In this document: piece after piece, positions 44,041 to 53,896 of the stretch
How positions within the stretch are numbered: the stretch's first letter is position 1
Layout of the letters: each line of letters starts with the position of its first letter
NCBI RefSeq assembly: GCF_007483665.1
Contig: NZ_VIQO01000025.1
Span: forward strand, 62,001 to 126,000
DNA length: 64,000 bases
DNA from: Catellatospora sichuanensis
GTDB taxonomy: Bacteria > Actinomycetota > Actinomycetes > Mycobacteriales > Micromonosporaceae
Reading direction: 5' to 3'
The notes under the pieces: generated by a model
Seen by the model: the letters and a program-made list of their open reading frames with translations, nothing else
What the model was told of the DNA's origin: nothing
Databases searched by the model: none
Made by a program: the position numbers and the translations under genes

Positions 44041-45087
44041 TCAGGGGGCGAAGTCGAGGACGACTTTGATGTCGTCGGGTTGGTTCTCCAGGGCTGAGGC
44101 GTAGTCGGCGGCGGGGACGCGGCGGGTGATCAGGGCGGAGAGCCAGGCCTGGTCGGCGGACTGGAGGGCGTGGGCGGCCTCCTGCCAGTGGCGCAGGTTG
44201 GCGTTGACGGAGCCGAAGACGACGTTGTTCTCCAGGACCATGTCGCGGTTGAGGCCGCCGAGGTCCAGGGCGAGTTTGCGGCCGCCGCTGGACACGCCGG
44301 TGAGGCATACCGTGCCGTTCGGGCCGACCTGGTCGATGACCTGCGCGATGACCGGCGGCGCGCCGGTGCACTCCAGGACCAGGTCCGGTTCGAAGTCGAG
44401 GTCGCAGACCTGGCCGGTGTGGTAGGTCGCGCCGAGGCCGGCGACCAGGTCGAGCTTGGGGCCCTCGGTGGCCCGGTCGAGCACGTGCACGTCGAGGTCG
44501 CGCTGGCGGCCCAGCAGCGCGGCCAGCAGGCCGATCGGGCCGGCGCCGGTGACCAGCACGGTCTGCGGGTCGTAGCGGGCGCGCAGACCGATGCGTTCGA
44601 TGTGCTCCCAGGCCTTGGCGACCACGCTGGTCGGCTCGAGCAGCATGCCCACCTCCAGCAGCGAGGCGTCCAGACCGACGGCGAAGTCGGGCTCGACGCG
44701 CCAGCGCTCCCGGGCGAAGCCGTGCCGTTCCTTGATGCCGCACTCCACATACTGGCCGTTGCGGCACATGTCCCACTCGCCGACCAGGCAGTTGACGCAG
44801 GGCACGGGGTCGGGCCGGCGCACGATGCCCGCGACCAGATCGCCGGGCTGCCAGCGGCCGGAGTCGTCGGAGATGACCCGGCCCAGCGACTCGTGGCCGA
44901 TGACCAGGCGGTTTCCGGGGCCGGGCGCGGTGCCGTACTCCCCCGCGACGATCTCGCGGTCGGTGCCGCACACGCCCACGGCGACGGCGGCCACCAGCAC
45001 CTGCCCCTCGGACGCGTCCGGTTCGGGCAGGTCGTCGACGTATCGGGCCGAGTTCGGGCGTCCCGCCTCGACGATCAAACCTCGCAT
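44041..45087 (-). CDS. Zinc-type MDR alcohol/glucose dehydrogenase
   Basis: Medium-chain dehydrogenase of 348 residues. VAVGVCGTDREIVAGEYG supplies the catalytic zinc Cys, GHESLGRV the zinc His/Glu; PCVNCLVGEWDMCRNGQY has three cysteines, so the structural zinc site of typical four-Cys enzymes is partly altered. The Rossmann motif is TGAGPIGLLAALLG. The overall pattern is glucose 1-dehydrogenase-like (archaeal/actinobacterial), oxidising an aldose to the lactone, but other polyols are possible. ATG 45087 is chosen; upstream in-frame GTG codons lack sites. Confidence 0.85.
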   Translation of the reverse strand: MRGLIVEAGRPNSARYVDDLPEPDASEGQVLVAAVAVGVCGTDREIVAGEYGTAPGPGNRLVIGHESLGRVISDDSGRWQPGDLVAGIVRRPDPVPCVNCLVGEWDMCRNGQYVECGIKERHGFARERWRVEPDFAVGLDASLLEVGMLLEPTSVVAKAWEHIERIGLRARYDPQTVLVTGAGPIGLLAALLGRQRDLDVHVLDRATEGPKLDLVAGLGATYHTGQVCDLDFEPDLVLECTGAPPVIAQVIDQVGPNGTVCLTGVSSGGRKLALDLGGLNRDMVLENNVVFGSVNANLRHWQEAAHALQSADQAWLSALITRRVPAADYASALENQPDDIKVVLDFAP

Positions 45088-45242
45088 AGCCGTCACCCTA
45101 GGCTCGTCGGTCACCATCCGCCGGGCAATCGCCCGCCGACCCGGTCATGTCCACGATGTCCGGCTTGCCGGGTGTACCGGCCAGCGTCAGACGCCGCTAC
45201 TCGCACGTGCGACAACACCACGTGTCGTGCATCCTTTACGGC

Positions 45243-47330
<2,088 letters not shown>

Positions 47331-47396
47331 CGTCGCCCGCCTCGCGTGGGCGATGCGGGCTGATGGTCACGGCTGAACCCTCTATACGGTTGGATC

Positions 47397-48239
47397 ATGC
47401 CGCTGACGCTGCCGACCCATCCTGTCGCCGTCGTCCCACTCAAGCTGTGGCGTCCCCGCTGGTTCGACGGCGTCGCGCTGACGATCGGCACAGTCGCGCC
47501 CGACCTCGCCTTCGCCGCCGACGGTTACGGCGTGACGATCCACAGTCACGCGTGGCACGCCCCCCTGTGGTGGGCGTTGCCGCTGACCGTCGTCGGCACC
47601 AGGTTGGTCCGCTGGGCAGCGCCGACGATCGCCGCGCACCTGCCCGCAGGCGGCCCTCTGGCCCTGCGCGACTACGGCGTGCTGGGCCTGGCACGTCATC
47701 GCCGGCGGGTCACCGCGACCTCGGCGCTCATCGGTGCGGGCAGCCACATCGGCTGGGACGCGTTCACCCATCCGACCGTCGACGGCGGCCGCGTCATCTT
47801 CCCGCTCCTGCATCGCCAGGCATGGCCGGCCATGCCGTGGTGGGAGTTCCTGTCCGCTGCCTCCAACCTGGTCGGCTTCGCCGCCGCCATCGCGCTGCTG
47901 GTCCATGTCGGCCGAACCCGCCTGCTGCGGCGCTGGTACGGGCAGGGACCGCCGACGGCCGCGCCACGGCCGATCCCGTTCTGGTCCGTGGTGACCCTGG
48001 TGTTCGCGCTCGGCCTGGCATCGCTGCCCCTGCACCCGGTGCGGCTGATCGGCGACCAGGCCGTGCGAGTGATCCTGTTCGCCGCACTGGCACTCTTCGC
48101 GGGCGCCGCAGCGGTACAGGCGCATGCCTCCCTACGGCAGCGCGGATCTTCGAGTCGACCCGTTCCGGCAGTTCGGCACGGCGGGGACGGGACCGACCCG
48201 GCCGCTCACACGACGTCGGGCATGGCAGCCGATCGTTAA
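47397..48239 (+). CDS. DUF4184 family membrane protein
   Basis: Protein of 280 residues. MPLTLPTHPVAVVPLKLWRPRWFDGVALTIGTVAPDL is the typical DUF4184 start; about six membrane segments and several conserved His residues (HSHAWHAPLWWA, GSHIGWDAFTHPT) recall membrane metal-dependent hydrolases. Function is unknown. The last 35 residues (SSSRPVPAVRHGGDGTDPAAHTTSGMAADR) are low-complexity and the final ten are encoded within a fragment of the neighbouring peptidase gene, so the original C-terminus was probably replaced. Confidence 0.85.
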   Translation: MPLTLPTHPVAVVPLKLWRPRWFDGVALTIGTVAPDLAFAADGYGVTIHSHAWHAPLWWALPLTVVGTRLVRWAAPTIAAHLPAGGPLALRDYGVLGLARHRRRVTATSALIGAGSHIGWDAFTHPTVDGGRVIFPLLHRQAWPAMPWWEFLSAASNLVGFAAAIALLVHVGRTRLLRRWYGQGPPTAAPRPIPFWSVVTLVFALGLASLPLHPVRLIGDQAVRVILFAALALFAGAAAVQAHASLRQRGSSSRPVPAVRHGGDGTDPAAHTTSGMAADR

Positions 48240-48300
48240 CAGGGACCACAGACCTGTACGCCGACGAGCCGGCGTTCCTGACCGCGTACACCCGTCAGGG
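48210..48300 (+). pseudogene. Duplicated 3' end of the prolyl oligopeptidase gene
   Basis: In one frame it reads DVGHGSRSLTGTTDLYADEPAFLTAYTRQG, nearly the same as the peptidase ending DVGHGNRSVSRTLDLYADELAFLTAYTRQA at 47244-47327. The nucleotide match is also strong (DLYADE-xx-FLTAYTRQ codons mostly identical). The stop codon has been lost. Weaker similarity extends upstream to about 48148 (LRVDPF versus SRVDPL). The DUF4184 gene ends inside it in another frame. Confidence 0.8.
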
Positions 48301-49044
48301 CCGGCGCCGCCGGGGATCCACCGCCAGGATCATGCACTCCCAGCTGGTGTCCCGGCGGCCGGCGGAACGGTCCGGCCGGCCGGGACCGGTCCACTGGCTG
48401 AGCAGGGCCGGCCCGCCGTGCCGCCGGATGTCCACGTGCCGGGAGACCTGGCCGGAGCACCAGGTCAGATCGTCGCCGGCGGCATACAGGGCACGCGCCG
48501 TACCCGACCAGAACACCGTGTCCCCGTGCTCATGCACCCCGAGGGCGTGCTCCCGCCAGTCCCAGCCCGGCTCGGCGACGGGCGGCCGCGGCGGCGGCAC
48601 GCTCATGAAGGCGAGCCTGCCCGGCCGCGGGCCGCGGCCCAGCCGGGTGCGTAGCGCGGTCCAATGCGCCGGCCGCAGACCCACGTCGCCTCGCATGATC
48701 AGCAGGTCGCCGAGGCCCTGTTCGCGTGACCAGAACTCGGCGTGCTCGTCGCGCGGGTTGCGCCGCAGCGGCACGTGGACCGCGGTGTGCGGACTCACCG
48801 CGGCGAGCCGGAACAGTGCGCCCAACCGCCACAGGTCCGCGCGTGACGCCGTCAGCGCACCCGTGTGCTGCCACAGCAACAGGCTCTGGTGGGTGTCACG
48901 CAGGGGCGGATCCGGCACCACGACGCGGCGCAGCCGTGACTGCCCGGGCACCGCGTGCACGCGCACCCGCAGTGCGGTCCGCCTACGCTCCACCGACCCC
49001 CCCGTCGCGCCTCCGCGGGCACCCGTCGCACGCAGGGACCACAT
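48295..49044 (-). CDS. Hypothetical protein
   Basis: Protein of up to 249 residues with no recognised family. Trp-, His- and Arg-rich; stretches such as WDWREHALGVHEHGDTVFWSGTARALYAAGDDLTWCSGQVSRHVDIR look like ordered protein rather than shadow sequence. No signal peptide or membrane segment. The start is uncertain (ATG 49044 or GTG 48993). Its 3' end touches the peptidase gene fragment at 48300. Confidence 0.55.
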   Translation of the reverse strand: MWSLRATGARGGATGGSVERRRTALRVRVHAVPGQSRLRRVVVPDPPLRDTHQSLLLWQHTGALTASRADLWRLGALFRLAAVSPHTAVHVPLRRNPRDEHAEFWSREQGLGDLLIMRGDVGLRPAHWTALRTRLGRGPRPGRLAFMSVPPPRPPVAEPGWDWREHALGVHEHGDTVFWSGTARALYAAGDDLTWCSGQVSRHVDIRRHGGPALLSQWTGPGRPDRSAGRRDTSWECMILAVDPRRRRP

Positions 49045-49058
49045 GGTATTGCCAGCCC

Positions 49059-49526
49059 ATGCTAGAAAGTGCCGTGACCGACACCCCTGACGTGCACCTG
49101 CAGCTGGCTCTCCTGGCCTCGCGGCGGGTGCGGCAGTATCAGTCCGCCGCCAACGGCATCGCCGCGCTCGGCTTCGCCGGCACCGTGCTGCTCTGCGTGG
49201 CGGCGGCCACCGTCGGTCCCCCCACCAGCGGCGTCTTCGACCTGGCGGGCCGGCAGGCCGTCCTGCTGCTGCTGGCCTCGGTCCTGTGCGGGCTGAGCGC
49301 GGTCGGGGTCAACGCCGCCCGGCTGTGGACGCGTTTCTACCACGCCGAATCCGAAGGTTGGCTCGACCAGGTGGTCCCGGCCGCGGAGCGTGCCACGGTC
49401 ATCCGGCAGTTCCTGGCCGGCAATCCGGCCCCGACGGCGCTGAGCGTGCTCTGGACGGCCATGCTCGGCGTGACGTCGGCGTCCACCGCCATCACCGCGC
49501 TCATGTTCCTGCCCTGGACGGGCTAG
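49059..49526 (+). CDS. Small membrane protein, unknown
   Basis: Protein of 155 residues. Three hydrophobic segments (about 32-54 IAALGFAGTVLLCVAAA, 68-88 AVLLLLASVLCGLSAVG, 132-152). A short soluble part between the second and third (FYHAESEGWLDQVVPAAERATVIRQFLAGN). No family recognised. ATG 49059 lacks a good ribosome-binding site; GTG 49074 with AGAAAG upstream is an alternative. It is divergent from the hypothetical gene. Confidence 0.65.
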   Translation: MLESAVTDTPDVHLQLALLASRRVRQYQSAANGIAALGFAGTVLLCVAAATVGPPTSGVFDLAGRQAVLLLLASVLCGLSAVGVNAARLWTRFYHAESEGWLDQVVPAAERATVIRQFLAGNPAPTALSVLWTAMLGVTSASTAITALMFLPWTG

Positions 49527-49569
49527 GGGCACCGCGGCCACGTTCCACTGCGGCAGGGAGAATCCCGGC

Positions 49570-49995
49570 ATGCCGTTCTCCCTGCGCACCGCCGACGCCA
49601 CCGACATCGAGCAGCTGCTCGCCTTCTGGAAGACCGCCGCCGAGAACACCGACCGCGGCGACGCCGCCGAGGCGGTAAACGCGCTGCTGGCCCGCGACCC
49701 CGAGTCGCTGCTGCTGGCCGTGGACGGCGACGAGATCGTAGGTTCGCTGATCGCCGGGTGGGACGGCTGGCGCTGCCACCTCTACCGGTATGCCGTGCAC
49801 CCGGACCGCCGCCGCCAGGGCATCGGGCGTGCCCTGCTGAACGCCGCCGAGCAGCGGTTCGCGGCCCTGGGCGGGCGGCGGGCCGACGCGATGGTGCTCG
49901 ACGCCAACGAACTCGCCGCCGAGGCGTGGACCGCCGTCGGCTATGCGCGGCAGCCGCAGTGGTCGCGCTGGGTCAAACCCCTGACCGCCCGCTGA
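49570..49995 (+). CDS. GNAT family N-acetyltransferase
   Basis: Protein of 141 residues, the minimal GNAT domain: FSLRTADATDIEQLLAFWKTAAEN, central GSLIAGWDGWRCHLYRYAVHPDRRRQGIGRALLNAAEQRF with RRQGIGR as the acetyl-CoA motif, and LDANELAAEAWTAVGYARQPQWSRWVK at the end. The HPDRRRQGIGRALL block is typical of small metabolite or ribosomal acetyltransferases. Substrate unknown. GGGAGAAT lies upstream of ATG 49570. It sits 43 nt after the membrane-protein stop. Confidence 0.9.
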   Translation: MPFSLRTADATDIEQLLAFWKTAAENTDRGDAAEAVNALLARDPESLLLAVDGDEIVGSLIAGWDGWRCHLYRYAVHPDRRRQGIGRALLNAAEQRFAALGGRRADAMVLDANELAAEAWTAVGYARQPQWSRWVKPLTAR

Positions 49996-50057
49996 CCGGT
50001 CGCCGTGGTGCACGGCACGGGACAGCGGCGTGCCCGCGCCACAAATAGGATCATGAA

Positions 50058-50857
50058 ATGCGCCAGCCCCTCGACCGCATCGCCCTGATCTCCGATGTGC
50101 ACGGCAACCTGACCGCCCTGGAGGCGGTCCTCGACGACATCGACGCCCGCGGCATAACGCGCATCTTCAATCTCGGCGACTACGTCGGCAAGGGACCGCG
50201 CGGGCGTGAGGTCATCGACCTGTGCCGGGAGCGGTGCGAGGTCAACATCCTCGGCAACTGGGACGACTTCCTGCCCGATCCCGCCCGGACCTTCGACACC
50301 CCGACGAAGTCATTCGCGTGGTGGCTGGCGCAGCTGTCGCAGGGGCAGGGCGAGTGGCTGCGGGCGCTACCTTTCAGCCACGACTTCCTGATGAGCGGGC
50401 GACGCGTACGGCTCTACCATGCCTCGTCGGGCACGGTGCACCACCGCGTCCGCTTCGACCACGACGAGGCGGAGTTCCTGTCGATGTTCGCCAACACCCC
50501 GGCGACCGGCGACGGACCGGAACCGTCGGTGGTCGGCTACGGCGACACCCACGACCCGTACTACGAGGTGGACCGCGCCCGGCGCACCCTGTTCAACACC
50601 GGCAGCGTCGGCAACTCCATGGACGACCCGACCCCGGTGTACGTGATCCTGGAGGGGGTGTACGGGTCCGAGGCCGAGGCGCCGTTCTCGATCCAGTTCG
50701 TGCGGGTGCCGTACGACGTGGAGGCCGAGCTGGCGGTGGCCCGGAGATGGGCATGCCCGAGTACGCGGGATACGAGTCCGAGATCCGGGACGGTGTCTAC
50801 CGCGGTGAGATGGACAAACCGGGCGGCCCCGGCTACCACCGACGCCCGCGGACGTAG
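50058..50857 (+). CDS. Metallophosphoesterase family protein with a C-terminal frameshift
   Basis: The calcineurin-like phosphoesterase motifs are complete: ISDVHGNLTAL (metal ligands), NLGDYVGKGP, GNWDD, LYHASSG and YGDTHDPYY. Through residue about 230 the frame is sound (VPYDVEAELAVAR), then it runs into a Pro/Arg-rich tail. The frame one base back reads EMGMPEYAGYESEIRDGVYRGEMDKPGG and stops at 50857, which is clearly the true end. The coding region of 800 nt is one short of a multiple of three, so a single base appears lost near 50748 (GCCCGGAGATGG). This may be a real mutation or a sequencing error. Confidence 0.85.
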
Positions 50858-50979
50858 GCCGCGCCGGTCAGGGCCGGCCGGCAGCGCGGTCCACCCGGCC
50901 GGCCGCTTCATACCGCCCAGCCCAGTCGAATCGAGCTGCTCGGATCCCCGCTGTTCAGCTGCGGCGCTAGCCTTGCCGC

Positions 50980-51780
50980 GTGCACATTCTCCATGACCGG
51001 TCGGTGGGCCGACGACTGAAGGGATTCCTCGACCAAGCGCGGCGATTCGACCCGACCCCGGAGGAGGTGATCCGTTCCGAGGGACGGGTCGTCGACGCCT
51101 GCGGGCGAGAGAGCAGAGCCCCGGAGGAGATCATCGAAGCGATGGTCCGGTTCGAGCAACGCTTCGGCGGCATCGGCTACAAACTTCTGGTCGGCAATCC
51201 CATGACGTATGGCCTGAGGGTCAAAAGGCATGGCCCGAGGCGCGGCCCCACGGCCTACCTCACCGAGCAAGGCTGGGCGTTTGCCGGGATCGTTGACGGA
51301 GACCTCACGTGGGGCCTGGATGTGCTGGTAGACGGCCGCGTTGCCGTCGACTACGGCGAGCCCATCGCATACAGGGTTCTCAACCGCAATGTCGAGCAGC
51401 GTCTTCAGAGTGATGCGTTGCTGGCGGAACTGCGCCATCGGCCCCACCGGAGCTTCGAGTTCAGGGTCGCCAACAAGGTCACGCCGTCGATCCCCGACGC
51501 GGGGCTGCCGCCGGTGCTTCCGGAAGCAAGCGGCGAAGGGGCCCTGTGGTGGGGCGGCGGCGAGTCGGCCTTCTTCGCTCGACTTCACAGCTGGATCTAT
51601 GACGGCATGGACAGTTGGCAGCTGTGGGCGTTCGCCGTCCAGCCCTCCGCCGTCCAGGACGTGCGTGATCTGGTTGCCTTCCGGGCACTCCAGCCGGTGG
51701 AATCCACCTGGTGTCACCTGTGCGGTGAGCCGACGACAGCCGGGGAGACATGCACGCAGGCCCCGGGTAAATCGGCTTGA
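50980..51780 (+). CDS. Hypothetical protein, atypical composition
   Basis: Protein of 266 residues, no signal peptide. PTPEEVIRSEGRVVDACGRESRAPEEIIEAMVRFEQRFGGIGY resembles the start of SUKH/SMI1-type proteins (weak, by eye). A C-terminal CHLCGEPTTAGETC has a zinc-finger-like spacing. Codons are less GC-rich than in neighbours (third positions often A or T), suggesting recent acquisition. GTG 50980 lacks a clear ribosome-binding site. Function unknown. Confidence 0.65.
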   Translation: MHILHDRSVGRRLKGFLDQARRFDPTPEEVIRSEGRVVDACGRESRAPEEIIEAMVRFEQRFGGIGYKLLVGNPMTYGLRVKRHGPRRGPTAYLTEQGWAFAGIVDGDLTWGLDVLVDGRVAVDYGEPIAYRVLNRNVEQRLQSDALLAELRHRPHRSFEFRVANKVTPSIPDAGLPPVLPEASGEGALWWGGGESAFFARLHSWIYDGMDSWQLWAFAVQPSAVQDVRDLVAFRALQPVESTWCHLCGEPTTAGETCTQAPGKSA

Positions 51781-51793
51781 AACGGCTTGGAAC

Positions 51794-52546
51794 ATGGACC
51801 GTATGAACGAGCGCAAGCCGATGATCGCGATCCTGACGGGTGCGGGTATCTCCACCGACTCCGGAATCCCCGATTTCAGAGGTCCTCAGGGCGTATGGAC
51901 CAGGGACCCGGCCGCGGAGAAGATGTTCACGTACGAGTACTACATGGCCGACCCGGCCGTGCGCCGCGCCTCGTGGCGGGCCCGTGCCGACAACGCGGCG
52001 TGGACCGCCCAGCCCAACCCGGCGCACCTCGCGCTGGTCGAGCTGGAGCGGGCCGGCTTCCCGGTGCGGATCATCACGCAGAACATCGACGGCCTGCACC
52101 AGAAGGCGGGCTCGACCCCGCGCAAGGTGCTGGAGCTGCACGGCACCATGTTCACGGTGCGCTGCATGGGCTGCGGTGAGCGGGGCACCATGCGTGACGC
52201 GCTGGACCGGGTCGAGGCCGGTGACCCGGACCCGGCCTGCCTGTCCTGCGGCGGCATCCTCAAAGCCGGCACGATCATGTTCGGCGAGAACCTGGACAGC
52301 GACACGCTGAACCAGGCCGGCTCGATCGCCAAGGCGTGCCGGATCTTCTGGGCCGTCGGCACGTCGCTGCAGGTCCAGCCGGCCGCGTCGCTGTGCGCCA
52401 TCGCCATGACCGAAGGGGCGAAGACCACCATCGTCAACGCCCAGCCGACCCCGTACGACGTCGTCGCCGACCAGGTCGTCCGCGACCCCATCGGCGAAGC
52501 CGTCCCCCGCATGGTCGCCGCCCTCATCGCCGCACACCCGTCCTGA
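51794..52546 (+). CDS. NAD-dependent protein deacylase (sirtuin)
   Basis: Protein of 250 residues. MIAILTGAGISTDSGIPDFRGPQGVW contains the NAD motif GAGIS; TQNIDGLHQKAG and LELHG (catalytic His) are diagnostic; zinc is bound by CMGCGERG and CLSCGG; late VGTSLQVQPAASL and NAQPTPYD complete the Rossmann fold. It removes acetyl or other acyl groups from lysines, consuming NAD (family knowledge). The start may be ATG 51794 or ATG 51803. It is convergent with a membrane-protein gene via a hairpin. Confidence 0.95.
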   Translation: MDRMNERKPMIAILTGAGISTDSGIPDFRGPQGVWTRDPAAEKMFTYEYYMADPAVRRASWRARADNAAWTAQPNPAHLALVELERAGFPVRIITQNIDGLHQKAGSTPRKVLELHGTMFTVRCMGCGERGTMRDALDRVEAGDPDPACLSCGGILKAGTIMFGENLDSDTLNQAGSIAKACRIFWAVGTSLQVQPAASLCAIAMTEGAKTTIVNAQPTPYDVVADQVVRDPIGEAVPRMVAALIAAHPS

Positions 52547-52547
52547 A

Positions 52548-52630
52548 GATCGCGACGATCTTGCGTGAACCGTTGGGTATGCCCGTTGTGGGCGTGTCGC
52601 ACCCACCATTCGCGCAAGATCGTCGTGATC
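52548..52630. repeat. Large imperfect inverted repeat between convergent genes
   Basis: Arms 52548-52569 (starts GATCGCGACGATCTTGCG) and 52609-52630 match at 20 of 22 positions. The 39-nt loop has an inner GTTGGGT/ACCCA element. It lies right after the sirtuin stop (52546) and touches the minus-strand stop at 52629. Confidence 0.7.
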
Positions 52631-53198
52631 AGCGGGGGGCGTCGGCGGGGTGGGGGGTGTCCGCGGGGTGGGGGGTGTCCGTGGGGCGGGGGGCCATGGC
52701 TACGGCCCAGGCTTCTTGGACGCCGAGGAAGACCAGGATGGATAGGAGTACGGCTTCGAGTTGTAGTGGGGTGAGGCCGATGCCCAGTGCTTTGACGGCG
52801 CTCGGGGGGAGTACGGCGATGAGGGTGACCAGGGCGTAGGCGGGGACGGCTACGTAGCGGAGCAGGTTGGCGATGCCGTGGGTGCCGGTTTGGCGCTGGA
52901 GCTGGCGGGCGAGCAGGATCGCGCCGATGCCGCCGGCGATGCCGGCCAGGGTGAAGGCGGTGCGCCAGAGCAGGACCACGGTCGGGGCGACCTGGGCCAG
53001 CAGGGACAGCGTGCCGGGGATGGCGAACTGCAGGGAGACCAGGTAGGCCATGCGGCGCGAGGCGGCGTCGTGGCGGCTGAGCTCCTTGCGGTCGGTGACC
53101 ACCACCAGCCACAGGCCGAGCAGGGTGAAGTTGATCGCGGCCACCGCGGCGTAGAACGGATCCAGGTTCACGGTGTCCGATCGTACGGCGAAATGCAC
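52629..53198 (-). CDS. Integral membrane protein, unknown
   Basis: Protein of 189 residues with about five membrane segments (FYAAVAAINFTLLGLWLVVV, MAYLVSLQFAIPGTLSLLA, AFTLAGIAGGIGAILLA and others). A hydrophilic tail ends in two and a half copies of PADTPH, encoded by a G-rich 19-nt tandem repeat. No family recognised. Start GTG 53198 or GTG 53171. Confidence 0.7.
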   Translation of the reverse strand: MHFAVRSDTVNLDPFYAAVAAINFTLLGLWLVVVTDRKELSRHDAASRRMAYLVSLQFAIPGTLSLLAQVAPTVVLLWRTAFTLAGIAGGIGAILLARQLQRQTGTHGIANLLRYVAVPAYALVTLIAVLPPSAVKALGIGLTPLQLEAVLLSILVFLGVQEAWAVAMAPRPTDTPHPADTPHPADAPR

Positions 53199-53236
53199 CT
53201 TTTAGGCCGTCAATACTCGGTCGTCCGAGGACGATC

Positions 53237-53782
53237 ATGGAGGTACTGTCTCCCACCATGGCCGCCGCCCTGGAGCTCTATCTCGACCCCGTCGCCACCG
53301 CGCGCCTGCGTACCCTCTGGAACGCCCTGGAGGCCGAGGGCGTGCCCACCCTGCGCGATCTCACCCACCGCAAGCACCGGCCGCATCTCTCCATCACCAG
53401 CGCGGACGTGCTCGACGGGCCGGCTGTCGAGGCGGCGCTGCAGGGGCTGGCGATCGCGCCGCCGATCAAGCTGGCGTTCGACCACATCGGGCAGTTCCTG
53501 GGCCGGGTGCTCTGGCTCGGCCCGGTGCCGACCGCCGAGCTGCTGGCCCACCACGCGGCCGTGCACGGGCGACTGGCCGCGGCGGGCATCGAGACCGGCT
53601 CGTTCTACCAGCCCGGGGCCTGGGTGCCGCACTGCACGCTGTCCATGCGGGTGCCGCTGGTACGCATGACCGACGCCATCCGGCTGTGCCTGGACATGCT
53701 GCCGCTGGAGGCGACCGTCGTCGGCGCGGCCGTCGCCGACCACGCCCGCGACCTGTACCACCCGCTCCCCACCACCGCCTGA
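53237..53782 (+). CDS. 2'-5' RNA ligase / 2H phosphoesterase family protein
   Basis: Protein of 181 residues with both His-x-Ser/Thr motifs of the 2H family: HRPHLSITSA and VPHCTLSMRV, about 80 residues apart. The motifs form a two-His site for cyclic phosphodiester chemistry on RNA or nucleotides (family knowledge). GAGGACGATC precedes ATG 53237. It is followed by repeat family 1 copy 5 before the convergent KDG kinase gene. Confidence 0.88.
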   Translation: MEVLSPTMAAALELYLDPVATARLRTLWNALEAEGVPTLRDLTHRKHRPHLSITSADVLDGPAVEAALQGLAIAPPIKLAFDHIGQFLGRVLWLGPVPTAELLAHHAAVHGRLAAAGIETGSFYQPGAWVPHCTLSMRVPLVRMTDAIRLCLDMLPLEATVVGAAVADHARDLYHPLPTTA

Positions 53783-53784
53783 AC

Positions 53785-53837
53785 GAAGGAAGGGCACCTT
53801 CTTATCGCTATGCGATATAGAAGGTGCCCTTCCTAAC
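53785..53837. repeat. Palindromic repeat family 1, copy 5
   Basis: GAAGGGCACCTTC (53789-53801) and GAAGGTGCCCTTC (53820-53832), loop with TATCGC-TAT-GCGATA. It starts 3 nt after the 2H protein stop; the convergent KDG kinase ends at 53897. Confidence 0.85.
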
Positions 53838-53896
53838 TCCTCGCCGCGTTGACCTGCGACATTCCGCAGGTCAACGCGGTCCTGCCGATCGCGTGA

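Noticed and set aside
47363-49090. 575-codon plus-strand frame across DUF4184 and the next gene
   Set aside because: It is mostly shadow; only its short segment at 48210-48300 is meaningful, as a fragment of the peptidase gene.
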